Positions 53,189 through 63,128 of a stretch of DNA of 64,000 bases are shown here, piece by piece. The number at the start of each line of letters is the position of its first letter. Positions within the stretch are counted from its first letter, which is position 1. Both the position numbers and the translations under genes were made by a program. Under the pieces are notes generated by a model, which did no database searches, was not told where the DNA came from, and saw only the letters and a program-made list of their open reading frames with translations. Source of the stretch: an uncultured Anaerobutyricum sp. Lineage in GTDB: Bacteria > Bacillota > Clostridia > Lachnospirales > Lachnospiraceae. Location: the NCBI RefSeq assembly GCF_934307085.1, contig NZ_CAKRCF010000009.1:1-64000 (forward strand), read 5' to 3'.

Positions 53189-53731
53189 ATGTCACGAATT
53201 GGTAGATTACCAGTTGAAATCCCTGCAGGTGTTGAAGTTACTGTTGCAGAGAACAACGTTGTGACTGTAAAGGGTCCTAAAGGAACACTCACAGAGAGTC
53301 TTCCAGTAGAAATGGACATTAAAGTTGAAAATAATCAGGTAGTTGTTACAAGACCTAACGATTTAAAGAAAATGAAATCTTTACATGGTCTTACAAGAAC
53401 TCTGGTTGCAAATATGGTAACAGGTGTTACAAAGGGATACGAAAAAGTTCTTGAAATCAACGGTGTTGGTTACAGAGCTCAGAAACAGGGCAAGAAACTT
53501 ATTCTTTCTCTTGGATATTCTCATCCTGTAGAAATGGAAGATCCTGAAGGTCTTGAGTCTGTATTAGACGGACAGAACAAGATCACTATCAAAGGAATTG
53601 ACAAACAGAAAGTTGGACAGTACGCAGCTGAAATCAGAGAAAAGAGAAAACCAGAACCTTACAAGGGAAAAGGTATCAAGTATGCTGATGAAGTAATCAG
53701 ACGTAAAGTCGGCAAGACAGGTAAGAAATAA
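53189..53731 (+). CDS. rplF: 50S ribosomal protein L6
   Basis: A 180-residue protein: [34 protein letters not shown] and the C-terminal [19 protein letters not shown]. Start at 53189 because AAGGAGG is next to it; a longer frame from 53120 would cover the hairpin region. Confidence 0.95.
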   Translation: MSRIGRLPVEIPAGVEVTVAENNVVTVKGPKGTLTESLPVEMDIKVENNQVVVTRPNDLKKMKSLHGLTRTLVANMVTGVTKGYEKVLEINGVGYRAQKQGKKLILSLGYSHPVEMEDPEGLESVLDGQNKITIKGIDKQKVGQYAAEIREKRKPEPYKGKGIKYADEVIRRKVGKTGKK

Positions 53732-53747
53732 TTAGGAGGAAGTAAGA

Positions 53748-54116
53748 ATGATTAATAAAAAATCAAGAAGTGAAGTTCGTGCTAAAAAACATAGAAGACT
53801 TCGTAACCGCATCAGCGGAACTGCTTCTACTCCACGTTTAGCCGTATTCAGAAGCAACAATCATATGTATGCTCAGATTATTGATGATACCGTTGGAAAA
53901 ACTCTTGTTTCAGCTTCTACAGTACAGAAAGAAGTTAAGGCAGAGCTTGAAAAAACTAATGATGTTGCAGCAGCAGCTCATTTAGGAACAGTAATTGCTA
54001 AGAGAGCAATTGAAAAAGGTATCACAACAGTTGTCTTCGACAGAGGAGGTTTCATTTACCAGGGTAAGATTCAGGCACTGGCAGATGCAGCCCGTGAAGC
54101 TGGTCTTAATTTCTAA
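53748..54116 (+). CDS. rplR: 50S ribosomal protein L18
   Basis: A 122-residue protein with [18 protein letters not shown] and [20 protein letters not shown]; binds 5S rRNA with L5. RBS AGGAGG. Confidence 0.95.
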   Translation: MINKKSRSEVRAKKHRRLRNRISGTASTPRLAVFRSNNHMYAQIIDDTVGKTLVSASTVQKEVKAELEKTNDVAAAAHLGTVIAKRAIEKGITTVVFDRGGFIYQGKIQALADAAREAGLNF

Positions 54117-54132
54117 ACAAGGAGGATATAAC

Positions 54133-54636
54133 ATGAAGCGCGAATTAATTGATGCTAGTCAATTAGAATTAGAAGAAACAGTAGTATCAATCAAACGTGT
54201 TACTAAGGTAGTAAAAGGTGGACGTAATATGCGTTTCGCTGCTTTAGTAGTAGTTGGTGATAAAAACGGTCATGTTGGAGCTGGTTTAGGTAAAGCGATT
54301 GAAATTCCTGAAGCTATCCGTAAGGGAAAAGAAGACGCTATGAAGAAACTGGTTAAGGTTCCTGTAAATGAAGTAGGTTCCATCCCACATGATTTCATTG
54401 GAAAATTTGGAAGTGCAGAAGTTTTATTAAAAGCATCTCCAGAAGGTACCGGTATCATCGCCGGAGGTCCTTCTCGTGCGGTTCTTGAACTTGCAGGATA
54501 TAAGAATATCCGTTCCAAAGCATTAGGTTCTAACAATAAACAGAACGTAGTACTTGCTACAATCGCTGGTCTTAAAGAGATTAAGACTCCAGAAGAAGTT
54601 GCAAGACTTCGTGGCAAATCAGTTGACGAACTGTAA
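54133..54636 (+). CDS. rpsE: 30S ribosomal protein S5
   Basis: A 167-residue protein: [33 protein letters not shown] and [18 protein letters not shown]. Start at MKRELIDA with AAGGAGG; the longer frame overlapping rplR is not real. Confidence 0.95.
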   Translation: MKRELIDASQLELEETVVSIKRVTKVVKGGRNMRFAALVVVGDKNGHVGAGLGKAIEIPEAIRKGKEDAMKKLVKVPVNEVGSIPHDFIGKFGSAEVLLKASPEGTGIIAGGPSRAVLELAGYKNIRSKALGSNNKQNVVLATIAGLKEIKTPEEVARLRGKSVDEL

Positions 54637-54651
54637 AAGGAGGAAAGAAAG

Positions 54652-54834
54652 ATGGCAGATAAATTAAAAATCACATTAGTTAAGTCTCCTATCGGTGCTA
54701 TTCCTAAACAGAGAGCAACTGTAGAAGCATTAGGACTTAAGAAAGTCAACAAAACAGTTGAAATGCCTGACAACGATGCTGTACGCGGAATGATTTGGCA
54801 TGTTAGACACTTGGTAAAAGTTGAAGAAATTTAA
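54652..54834 (+). CDS. rpmD: 50S ribosomal protein L30
   Basis: A 60-residue protein: [20 protein letters not shown] and [13 protein letters not shown] are L30 motifs. RBS AAAGGAGG. Confidence 0.95.
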   Translation: MADKLKITLVKSPIGAIPKQRATVEALGLKKVNKTVEMPDNDAVRGMIWHVRHLVKVEEI

Positions 54835-54858
54835 TTGCAGATAAGGAGGTACCCGTAA

Positions 54859-55302
54859 ATGAATTTATCTAATTTACATCCTGCTGCAGGTTCCAAACAC
54901 AGCGATGCTTTCCGTGTAGGTCGTGGACATGGTTCAGGAAACGGAAAGACTGCAGGCAGAGGACAGAAAGGTCAGAAATCTCGTTCTGGCGGAAAAGTTC
55001 GTGTAGGTTTTGAAGGTGGACAGATGCCTTTATACAGAAGACTTCCTAAGAGAGGCTTCACTTGCATCAACTCAAAGAAAATCATCGCAATCAATGTTTC
55101 CGAACTTGAGAGATTCGAAGCAGATAGCGTTGTAACAATCGATACTTTAATCGAAAGTGGTTTAGTAAAAAATACCTTTGATGGTGTTAAAATTCTTGGA
55201 AACGGAGAATTAAGCAAGAAGCTTACAGTTCAGGTTAACGCATTCTCTAAGAGTGCTGTAGCTAAGATTGAAGCTGCTGGCGGAAAAGCTGAGGTGATTT
55301 AA
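54859..55302 (+). CDS. rplO: 50S ribosomal protein L15
   Basis: A 147-residue protein with the Gly/Arg/Lys-rich start ([18 protein letters not shown]) and [27 protein letters not shown]. Last base overlaps the secY ATG. Confidence 0.95.
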   Translation: MNLSNLHPAAGSKHSDAFRVGRGHGSGNGKTAGRGQKGQKSRSGGKVRVGFEGGQMPLYRRLPKRGFTCINSKKIIAINVSELERFEADSVVTIDTLIESGLVKNTFDGVKILGNGELSKKLTVQVNAFSKSAVAKIEAAGGKAEVI

Positions 55303-56615
55303 TGTTCGAAACTCTCAGAAATGCTCTGAAAGTGAAGGATATTAGAAAGAGACTCCTATTTACATTAGTAGTTTTAGTTATCTGCCGATTGGGCAGTCAG
55401 CTTCCAATACCGGGAATTGACACTGATACAATCAGCCAGTATTTAAACTCATTGTTAGGAGATTCTTTTAACCTGTTGAATTCCTTTACTGGCGGATCAT
55501 TTGAATCTATGTCACTGTTCGCGTTAAACGTAACACCATATATCACAGCATCTATCATCATTCAGCTTCTTACCATTGCCATTCCGGCATTGGAAGAGCT
55601 GTATCGTGATGGCGAGGACGGACGTAAAAAGATTAACAATATCACAAGATTTGTTACGCTTGCACTTTCCGTTCTTGAAAGTGCTGGTTTGGCAATTGGC
55701 TTTGGAAAACAGGGTCTTTTGTCAAACTATGGTCCGCTGATTGTAATGGAGATGATTGTCTGCTTAACAGCAGGTTCCGTCTTTGTTATGTGGCTTGGAG
55801 AACAGATTACAGATAAAGGTGTAGGAAACGGTATTTCCATCATCTTACTTTGTAACATCGTTTCCCGTATGCCAAGTGATTTATATAATCTGTACCAGAA
55901 ATTTATGGAAGGTAAACAGATTAGCAACGTAATTATTGCCGGAGTGATTATTTTCCTTGTCATCATTGGAACAATTATTCTTACAATTATTTTAAATGAT
56001 GCAGAGAGAAGAATCCCTGTGCAGTATTCAAGAAAAATCCAGGGTGGAAGCCAGCTTGGAGGATTAGGATCAACATTACCTGTAAAAGTAAATACGGCAA
56101 ATGTAATGCCAATCATCTTTTCTTCCTCACTGTTACAGTTCCCACTGGTAATTAAGCAGCTTGTTGGAGCCAATCCAAAAGGAACTGCAGGATTTATTTT
56201 TAATGCATTAAATCAGTCCAACTGGTGTAATCCAGATCATTGGAACTGGTCAATTGGTTTAATCGTTTACCTGGTTCTTAACGTAATATTTGCATATTTC
56301 TACACATCGATTACATTTAATCCATTAGAAATATCCAATAATATGAAGAAGCAGGGTGGTTACATTCCAGGAGTTCGTCCTGGTAAAGCAACCGTTGATT
56401 ATTTAAATTCAATTTTAACTTATATTATTTTTATCGGTGCAGTTGGTCTTTGTATCGTTGCAGTGATTCCGATTTTCTTTAATGGATACTTTGGTGCGAA
56501 TGTCTCCTTCGGAGGAACATCTATCATCATTATCGCTGGTGTAGTATTAGAGACAATGAAACAGATTGAATCTCAGACATTAGTACGTCAGTATACCGGA
56601 TTTTTAACAGAATAA
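55302..56615 (+). CDS. secY: protein translocase subunit SecY
   Basis: A 437-residue channel protein with ten membrane helices, QLPIPGID near the N-terminus, the plug region after it and the cytoplasmic loop LVRQYTGFL at the end. It overlaps rplO by one base. A terminator follows; the usual next genes (adk, map, infA) are absent. Confidence 0.96.
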   Translation: MFETLRNALKVKDIRKRLLFTLVVLVICRLGSQLPIPGIDTDTISQYLNSLLGDSFNLLNSFTGGSFESMSLFALNVTPYITASIIIQLLTIAIPALEELYRDGEDGRKKINNITRFVTLALSVLESAGLAIGFGKQGLLSNYGPLIVMEMIVCLTAGSVFVMWLGEQITDKGVGNGISIILLCNIVSRMPSDLYNLYQKFMEGKQISNVIIAGVIIFLVIIGTIILTIILNDAERRIPVQYSRKIQGGSQLGGLGSTLPVKVNTANVMPIIFSSSLLQFPLVIKQLVGANPKGTAGFIFNALNQSNWCNPDHWNWSIGLIVYLVLNVIFAYFYTSITFNPLEISNNMKKQGGYIPGVRPGKATVDYLNSILTYIIFIGAVGLCIVAVIPIFFNGYFGANVSFGGTSIIIIAGVVLETMKQIESQTLVRQYTGFLTE

Positions 56616-56630
56616 TATAGAACGTAATAT

Positions 56631-56678
56631 AAAAGGCTTTTTTATTGATTCTATGAATCAGTAGAAAAGTCTTTTTAT
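56631..56678 (+). terminator. terminator of the S10-spc-secY operon
   Basis: AAAAGGCTTTT pairs with AAAAGTCTTTT (one wobble), with an inner TTGATTC / GAATCA stem, followed by a T-rich run. It lies 15 bases after the secY stop. Confidence 0.8.
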
Positions 56679-56759
56679 ATATATAAAAATGTTATATAAT
56701 AAATAGCATAAATGAAAAAGACATTGATATAAAAATATTTATAATATAGGAGAAAATCA

Positions 56760-59552
56760 ATGAAAAAATCTTACTGTAAAAAAGACTATAGTTCATATTT
56801 GGTGATATATACAATGGTATTCACATCTATGATCATTTTATTATTTTATCGATTCTGGCAGGACGGACTTTCTTTTGTATGGAAAGTAGATGGATGGGCA
56901 CAGCATATCCATGCACTGCAGTTTTACTCTGACTGGCTTCAGCAGATAGTGAGGAATCTTTTTTTTAAACACAGGCTGGAGGTGCCATTGTGGAGTTTTT
57001 CAATTGGATATGGGAGTGATATTATGACAACACTCCATTACTATGTGATAGGAGATCCGCTTTGTTTCTTTTCTGTATTTGTGCCGGATCAGTATATGGT
57101 ACATTTTTACGATATGATGATATTGTTTCGCATGTATTTGGCAGGAATATCTTTTTCAGTTTATTGCTTCTATAAAAAGAGAACTACCAAAATAGCCGTA
57201 TTGACGGGAGCAGTATTATATGTTTTTTCAACATATATATTGATTATGGGGTTTCACCATCCTTTTTTCATAAATTCATTTATATATCTGCCATTTCTTC
57301 TTATTGGAATTGAGAAGATTTTAGAAGATAAATCCCCGGCACTCTTCATATTCATAGTATTTATATGTACAGTAAGCAATTTCTATTTTATGTATATGAT
57401 TGCATTGAATGCGGTATTGTATTTATTTATTCGTATGTTTAGTATATATGGCATTAAAAATATAAAACGGTTCTTAAATAAACTGGTACATATGATGCTT
57501 TATGCGATTACAGGCGTTTTGATGGGAGCTTTCATCTTCCTTCCAATTTTGAATCTGTTTGCTAATAATAGCAGAGATGGTTCAGGACAGCCTTTTCAAT
57601 TACTGTATGAGAAGACATTTTATCAAGACTTACCGAAAATGCTGATTGCTGTTAACAGGGGAACACATCATACGATGTTAGCAGTATGTAGTATTGTGCT
57701 CTGTTGTGTTTATTTATTATGCATAAAACGAAAAGAAAATACAGAAATTAAGATAGGCTTACTTATATTAACATTGTGCTTGCTTATTCCGGCAGCAGGA
57801 AAAGTTTTTAACGGATTTTCCTATGCGTCTAATCGCTGGATGTTTAGTTACGTTTTCTTATTATCGTATATTGTAGTTATTGAATGGGATGCGTTATTTG
57901 CTATGAAAAAGAAAGCATTTGCAGGTGTTTTTCTGATAATGGCAGGTTTATTAGCATATAATTATTATATTTTAGGTGAGAATTTTAAAACAGAATTATC
58001 TGGATATACTTCTCTAATCGGGTTTAATCTGTTAATAGTAGGAATTAGTTCAGTATTATCCAGGAGCAGATTTAGACAAAATAAAACATATTTTACCGGA
58101 TTACAGTTGCTTATGTGTGTACTTGTAGTAATGACAATTCATTTAAATACACAGAATATTTTTTATAAGTCAAACGATTCAAAAAGAAAAACAGAATTTG
58201 CATCAATAGAGCATGTCAGAAAAAATTTGAGAAGTCCGGCAGATAAGGCGATTTCTAAAGCAGTATCTAATGATGATAGTTTTTTTCGCTATGAATCGAA
58301 TGAATCATTAGTAGAAAGGAATTCTACTTTACAAAGCAAGCTGCATTCTACAAATTTCTACTGGAGTCTGTCAGGAAAATTACCGGCACAGCTTTTTTCA
58401 GAAATGGCATTGGTAAATAAAGGGGCATATAATTATAAAAATTTAGATGGCAGAACCTTTTTAAATGAGATTGCATCTACGAAATATTATGTGACACCTG
58501 TTAAAAAAAATGGTAATTATGTTGTTCCATTCGGTTATAAAAAGTTTGGAACTTATAAGATTAAAACAGCTAGGCGGACACAAAGATGTACTGTATTTGA
58601 AAATAAATATGCGCTGCCTTTAGGATATACCTATGACAGCTATTATGTAAGAAATGATTATGAGAAAATGAATGAGTTAGAACGGCAAAATGCACTTTTA
58701 CAGGGAGTTTTACTTGAAAAAAAGATTACAGGTTATGCCAGGGCTGCCATAGATCAAAATTATGTGGAGATACCTTACCAAATCAAAGAATATAACGGTG
58801 TTAAAAGAAATGGAAATCGATTTATAGTGCAAAGATCGGATGGAAGTATTGTTTTAGAAACGAAGAAAACAATAAATAAATCTGAACTTAATTTGTTTAT
58901 TGGAAATATTTCAACCAAAGAGGCAGACAAGGTTGCAGATGATAACAGTGGAGCTGCTAAATATGTTATTATTACGCAAAATTCAGATGGAAGAACAAGT
59001 AGAAAGCGTTTATTTTATTTCCAACCTAAAAACATTTATTACGCAGCAAGAAAACATTTTATGGTGAATCTCGGTTATTATAATGTAGGGAAACAAAGAA
59101 TCATTGTACATTTTCCGAACGTGGGTCAATATAAAATTGGCAGTGTGAAGTTATATGCACAATCAATGGATGGATATTCTGATAAAGTTACGAAGCTAAA
59201 AGAAAACACATTAAAAAATATAAAGATTGGAACCAATAATATTAAAGGGAGTATCCATTTGAGTAAAAATAAAATTCTTTGTCTGTCTGTACCATATTCT
59301 AAAGGCTGGAGAGCAGTTGTTGATGGGAAGAAACAAGAGCTTTTACAAGCCAATACTATGTATATGGCACTGCCTCTTAAGAAGGGGAATCATAAGATTC
59401 AGCTATTTTATCGAACTCCAGGGTTAGAGGCAGGAATCATCTTATCATTTGGAGGATGGTTTTTGTATGCTATAGTATTGGTTTATGAGAAGAAAAATAA
59501 GGGGAAACATAGCTCAGCAAATCAGCATTCCAAGAGTAATTTTTTGTCTTAG
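56760..59552 (+). CDS. YfhO-family large membrane protein
   Basis: A 930-residue protein. About twelve membrane helices fill residues 15-465, including the family's SFSIGYGSDIMTTLHYY and DPLCFFSVF early motifs; an extracellular part (about 475-895) contains HSTNFYWSLSG-like and later VPYSKGWRAVVDGKK and MALPLKKGNHKIQLFY, a closing beta domain; a last helix is at 897-917. YfhO proteins are GT-C-like and in other Firmicutes help glycosylate lipoteichoic acid or other envelope polymers. RBS TAGGAG. Stands alone after the ribosomal operon. Confidence 0.85.
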   Translation: MKKSYCKKDYSSYLVIYTMVFTSMIILLFYRFWQDGLSFVWKVDGWAQHIHALQFYSDWLQQIVRNLFFKHRLEVPLWSFSIGYGSDIMTTLHYYVIGDPLCFFSVFVPDQYMVHFYDMMILFRMYLAGISFSVYCFYKKRTTKIAVLTGAVLYVFSTYILIMGFHHPFFINSFIYLPFLLIGIEKILEDKSPALFIFIVFICTVSNFYFMYMIALNAVLYLFIRMFSIYGIKNIKRFLNKLVHMMLYAITGVLMGAFIFLPILNLFANNSRDGSGQPFQLLYEKTFYQDLPKMLIAVNRGTHHTMLAVCSIVLCCVYLLCIKRKENTEIKIGLLILTLCLLIPAAGKVFNGFSYASNRWMFSYVFLLSYIVVIEWDALFAMKKKAFAGVFLIMAGLLAYNYYILGENFKTELSGYTSLIGFNLLIVGISSVLSRSRFRQNKTYFTGLQLLMCVLVVMTIHLNTQNIFYKSNDSKRKTEFASIEHVRKNLRSPADKAISKAVSNDDSFFRYESNESLVERNSTLQSKLHSTNFYWSLSGKLPAQLFSEMALVNKGAYNYKNLDGRTFLNEIASTKYYVTPVKKNGNYVVPFGYKKFGTYKIKTARRTQRCTVFENKYALPLGYTYDSYYVRNDYEKMNELERQNALLQGVLLEKKITGYARAAIDQNYVEIPYQIKEYNGVKRNGNRFIVQRSDGSIVLETKKTINKSELNLFIGNISTKEADKVADDNSGAAKYVIITQNSDGRTSRKRLFYFQPKNIYYAARKHFMVNLGYYNVGKQRIIVHFPNVGQYKIGSVKLYAQSMDGYSDKVTKLKENTLKNIKIGTNNIKGSIHLSKNKILCLSVPYSKGWRAVVDGKKQELLQANTMYMALPLKKGNHKIQLFYRTPGLEAGIILSFGGWFLYAIVLVYEKKNKGKHSSANQHSKSNFLS

Positions 59553-59831
59553 TGTCGGGAAAATTCCCAAACACTGTGGAAAAATACAAAAAATTAAGCA
59601 CATTTGTAAAAATGTATAATTTACAGAACAAAGAAAATGTTGTAATATATACATATAGAAACGGGTGACAAAAGTGATTATATTTGTGTAGTTTTATCGG
59701 AATGTATTTTTTTATGAGCAATCAACTGGTGAATTTATTTATTTTCCGATATATTTTATTGCATAGATAAGCAGAAAGGGAATGCGTAGCTTATTGTCAT
59801 GCGGCCAAAACAAATGGAGGTATAAGAAGAT
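59553..59831. other. 279-bp region before the GlpA-like operon
   Basis: It has a GC-poor hairpin right after the YfhO gene (GTGT-GGGAA / TTCCC-ACAC, about 59552-59575), probably terminating it, and an inverted repeat TGTAAA-N9-TTTACA (59605-59610, 59620-59625) that covers a TATAAT (59615-59620). The half-sites resemble those of the palindrome at 28629-28645 before atpB. Confidence 0.45.
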
Positions 59832-61274
59832 ATGTATGACATTATTGTAATTGGTGCCGGTGTTACTGGTACTTGTACTGCAAGAGAGTTGTCCAAGTAT
59901 CAGGTAAATATGTGCGTGATCGATAAGGGTGATGACGTAGCATCTGGAACATCCAAAGCAAACAGTGGTATTGTTCATGGTGGTTATGACTGTAAACCAG
60001 GAACTCTTATGGCAGAGATGAACGTAAGAGGTAACGAGCTTCTTTATGAATTAGCAGAGGATTTGGATTACCCTATTAAAAAGAACGGTTCCCTTATTGT
60101 CTGTACTGTACCGGAAGAAAGAGGTAAGTTAGATGTTCTTTTAGAGCAGGCAAAAGAGAATGGTGTTCCTGGATGCCGTATCATTGATAAAGAAGAAGCT
60201 CTTAAGATGGAGCCGAATTTAACAGATAACACAGTAGCTGCCCTTTATGTTCCAACAGGTGGTATTATTTGTCCATGGGGACTTGCGATTGCTATGGGTG
60301 AGAACGCTGCAATGAACGGATGTGAATTCAAGTTTGAACATGCAGTTGAGAACATCATCAAGAAAGATGACCACTACGAAGTAGTAACCAATAAAGGAAC
60401 ATTTGAAACTAAGATTGTTGTTAATGCAGCAGGTGTATATGCAGATACACTTCATAACATGGTTAGCGAAGATAAGAAACATATTATCGCTCGTAGAGGT
60501 GAGTATCTCCTTATGGATAAAGAATTAGGAGATTACTTCTCAGCAACCGTATTCCCACTTCCTGGTAAGATGGGTAAAGGTATCCTCTGTGCACCTACAA
60601 TCCACGGAAACATGTTCGTAGGACCATCTGCAACAGACGTTGAAGGCAAGGATGCAGTAGAGACAACACAGGAGATTCTTGATGATTTAGCTTACAAAGC
60701 ACAGCACAGCTACCTCACAAGAACAAAACTTCCTATGAATAAGATTATCACTTCTTTCGCCGGACTTCGTGCTCATTTACCAGAACATGAATTCATTATC
60801 GAAGAAGCAAAAGATGCACCAGGATTCTTTGATGCATTAGGAATTGAATCTCCAGGTCTTACAAGTTCTCCTGCTATCGCTGAGAGAATCGCTGGACAGA
60901 TTCAGGCAAAATATCACTTCCCAGAGAAGGATAATTTCATCGCAAAACGTAAAGATGTTATCCATATGGAAGACCTTACTTTAGAAGAGAAGAACGCTTT
61001 AATCAAAGAAAAACCAGAATACGGCAGCATTGTATGTCGTTGTGAGATGATTACTGAAGGCGAGATTATGGATGCCATCAACCGTCCAATCGGTGCAAGA
61101 ACTATGGATGGCGTAAAACGTAGAACTCGTGCAGGTATGGGTCGTTGCCAGGCAGGTTTCTGTACTCCTAGAACAATGGAAATTCTTTCAAGAGAGCTTG
61201 GTATTCCAATGACAGAAATCACCAAGAAGGGTGAAGGTTCCAATCTGTTAGTAGGAAAGATTAAAGAAGACTAG
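59832..61274 (+). CDS. GlpA-like FAD-dependent oxidoreductase with BFD-type [2Fe-2S] domain
   Basis: A 480-residue protein: N-terminal FAD-binding IVIGAGVTGTCTARELS and GTSKANSGIVHGGYD as in glycerol-3-phosphate and 2-hydroxyglutarate dehydrogenases; DAAO-type fold to about residue 370; C-terminal BFD-like domain with Cys pairs in VCRCEMIT and MGRCQAGFCTPR. With the next two genes it forms a three-part dehydrogenase common in clostridia, which probably oxidises glycerol-3-phosphate. No glpK or glpF lies in the window, so another 2-hydroxy acid is possible. RBS GGAGG. Confidence 0.82.
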   Translation: MYDIIVIGAGVTGTCTARELSKYQVNMCVIDKGDDVASGTSKANSGIVHGGYDCKPGTLMAEMNVRGNELLYELAEDLDYPIKKNGSLIVCTVPEERGKLDVLLEQAKENGVPGCRIIDKEEALKMEPNLTDNTVAALYVPTGGIICPWGLAIAMGENAAMNGCEFKFEHAVENIIKKDDHYEVVTNKGTFETKIVVNAAGVYADTLHNMVSEDKKHIIARRGEYLLMDKELGDYFSATVFPLPGKMGKGILCAPTIHGNMFVGPSATDVEGKDAVETTQEILDDLAYKAQHSYLTRTKLPMNKIITSFAGLRAHLPEHEFIIEEAKDAPGFFDALGIESPGLTSSPAIAERIAGQIQAKYHFPEKDNFIAKRKDVIHMEDLTLEEKNALIKEKPEYGSIVCRCEMITEGEIMDAINRPIGARTMDGVKRRTRAGMGRCQAGFCTPRTMEILSRELGIPMTEITKKGEGSNLLVGKIKED

Positions 61275-61301
61275 AGTTGAAAGAAAGTGAGGAATAATAC
61301 T

Positions 61302-62576
61302 ATGAAATCTTATGATGTCGTAATCGTAGGTGGAGGTCCTGCTGGTTTAGCTGCTGCAATCGCTGCTAAAAAAGAGGGCATCGACAGTATTTTAGTTATT
61401 GAAAGAGATAATCAGCTTGGCGGTATTTTAAATCAGTGTATCCATAACGGATTTGGTCTTCATACATTTAAAGAAGAGTTAACAGGTCCAGAATATGCTG
61501 CACGTTTTATTGATCAGGCTGCTGAGTTAAATATTGAATATAAGTTACATACAATGGTATGCGATATCTCCAAAGACAAGGTTGTAACAGTAATGAACCG
61601 TGAAGAAGGTATCGTTATGTACCAGGCAAAAGCAGTTATCTTAGCTATGGGATGTCGTGAACGTCCTCGTGGAGCTCTGAACATTCCTGGATACCGTCCA
61701 GCAGGTATTTACTCTGCAGGTACAGCGCAGAGACTTGTTAACATGGAAGGCTTCATGCCAGGTAAAAAGGTTGTTATCTTAGGTTCTGGTGATATCGGAC
61801 TTATTATGGCAAGACGTATGACATTTGAAGGTGCTGAAGTTAAGGTTGTAGCAGAAGTTATGCCTTACTCCGGTGGATTAAAGAGAAATATTGTACAGTG
61901 TCTTGATGACTATGATATTCCACTGTTATTAAGCCATACTGTAATCGATATCGAAGGAAAAGACAGACTGACTGGTGTAGTAATCGCAGAAGTTGGTCCT
62001 GATAGAAAACCTATTCCTGGAACAGAGGTACATTATGACTGTGATACACTTCTTCTTTCCTGTGGTCTTATTCCAGAGAACGAATTATCTAAACAGGCAG
62101 ACGTAGCAATGAATCCTGTGACAAACGGACCATTAGTAGACGAAAGCCTTGAGACAAACATTGATGGTGTATTTGCCTGTGGTAACGTACTTCATGTACA
62201 TGACCTTGTTGACTATGTTTCTGAAGAAGCAGCAACAGCAGGTAAGAACGCAGCAATCTATGTAAAGAGCAACTGTGGCAAAGATGCACAGAAATCTGAT
62301 AAAGTAGTAGAAATCAAAGCAATCGATGGTGTTCGTTACACAGTACCAAGTACTATCCATGTAGATAACATGGCAGACCTTCTGACTGTACGTTTCCGTG
62401 TAGGTGGTGTATTTAAGAACAGCTACATCAGCGTATACTTAAATGATGAGAGAGTACAGCATCGTAAAAAACAGGTTATGGCACCAGGTGAGATGGAACA
62501 GGTTATCTTAAAGAAGAAAGACCTTGAAGCATATGAAGGCCTTGAGACCATCACTGTAAAGATTGAGGAGGAGTAG
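61302..62576 (+). CDS. FAD/NAD(P)-dependent oxidoreductase (partner of the GlpA-like protein)
   Basis: A 424-residue pyridine nucleotide-disulfide-oxidoreductase-like protein: FAD motif VVIVGGGPAGLAAAIAAKK, NAD(P) motif VVILGSGDIGLIMARRM, and the FAD-binding DGVFACGNVLHVHDLVD. It lacks a redox-active Cys pair, so it passes electrons between the partner and a nucleotide carrier. I use the ATG at 61302 (MKSYDVVIVGG) behind GTGAGG. The end overlaps the RBS of the next gene. Confidence 0.85.
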   Translation: MKSYDVVIVGGGPAGLAAAIAAKKEGIDSILVIERDNQLGGILNQCIHNGFGLHTFKEELTGPEYAARFIDQAAELNIEYKLHTMVCDISKDKVVTVMNREEGIVMYQAKAVILAMGCRERPRGALNIPGYRPAGIYSAGTAQRLVNMEGFMPGKKVVILGSGDIGLIMARRMTFEGAEVKVVAEVMPYSGGLKRNIVQCLDDYDIPLLLSHTVIDIEGKDRLTGVVIAEVGPDRKPIPGTEVHYDCDTLLLSCGLIPENELSKQADVAMNPVTNGPLVDESLETNIDGVFACGNVLHVHDLVDYVSEEAATAGKNAAIYVKSNCGKDAQKSDKVVEIKAIDGVRYTVPSTIHVDNMADLLTVRFRVGGVFKNSYISVYLNDERVQHRKKQVMAPGEMEQVILKKKDLEAYEGLETITVKIEEE

Positions 62577-62580
62577 TATC

Positions 62581-62946
62581 ATGGAAAAAAGAGACTTAAC
62601 ATGTATTGGATGTCCTCTTGGATGCCAGATTACAGTTACAATGGAGAATGGCGTAGTAACAGATGTAAAGGGTAATACTTGTCCTCGTGGAGATAAATAT
62701 GCAAGAGAAGAAGTAACAAACCCAACACGAGTAGTTACATCTATCGTTAAAGTAGAAGGCGGAAATCTTGCAGCTGTATCTGTAAAGACAAAAGACGTAA
62801 TTCCAAAAGGAAAGATTTTCGATATTCTTGGTGAGATTAAACCAGTAGTAGTAAAAGCACCAGTTAAGATTGGTGATGTCATCGTTCCTAACGTAGCAGG
62901 AACAGGTGTTGACGTAATTGCAACAAAGAATATCCAGGCAGTATAA
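62581..62946 (+). CDS. DUF1667 protein, Cys-rich redox partner
   Basis: A 121-residue protein with four Cys at the start (CIGCPLGC ... NTCPRG), the pattern of an Fe-S-binding motif as in molybdopterin oxidoreductases. DUF1667 proteins are always seen with these GlpA-like and FAD oxidoreductase partners; they may bind an Fe-S cluster that connects them. Start directly after GAGGAGGAG. Palindromic element 10 follows. Confidence 0.8.
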   Translation: MEKRDLTCIGCPLGCQITVTMENGVVTDVKGNTCPRGDKYAREEVTNPTRVVTSIVKVEGGNLAAVSVKTKDVIPKGKIFDILGEIKPVVVKAPVKIGDVIVPNVAGTGVDVIATKNIQAV

Positions 62947-62959
62947 AAGGGTAAGCTTC

Positions 62960-63128
62960 TGATTTGCCGCAGGCAAAGGAGACGCTCCCAAAGCAAAAAA
63001 GAGAACCTATATTTGTGATTCTATCGCTGTGGGTTGAATATTCGCTTAATGGCTCATATTCAATCCTCGTTCTAAGGCCACAAATATAGGTTCTCTTCTT
63101 TCTTGGGGGTGCTGTCTTTGGCTGGTGG
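62960..63128. repeat. palindromic element 10
   Basis: Starts with a perfect TTTGCC-GCA-GGCAAA hairpin (62963-62977), then GGAGACGCTCCC. Outer stem of 19 perfect bp, 62999-63017 with 63079-63097, extended by weaker pairs. Core GTGATTCTATCGCTGTGG ... TTCTAAGGCC, inner stem GGTTGAATAT / ATATTCAATCC around TTCGCTTAATGGCTC. Right terminus GCTGTCTTTGGCTGG as in element 1. Confidence 0.85.
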
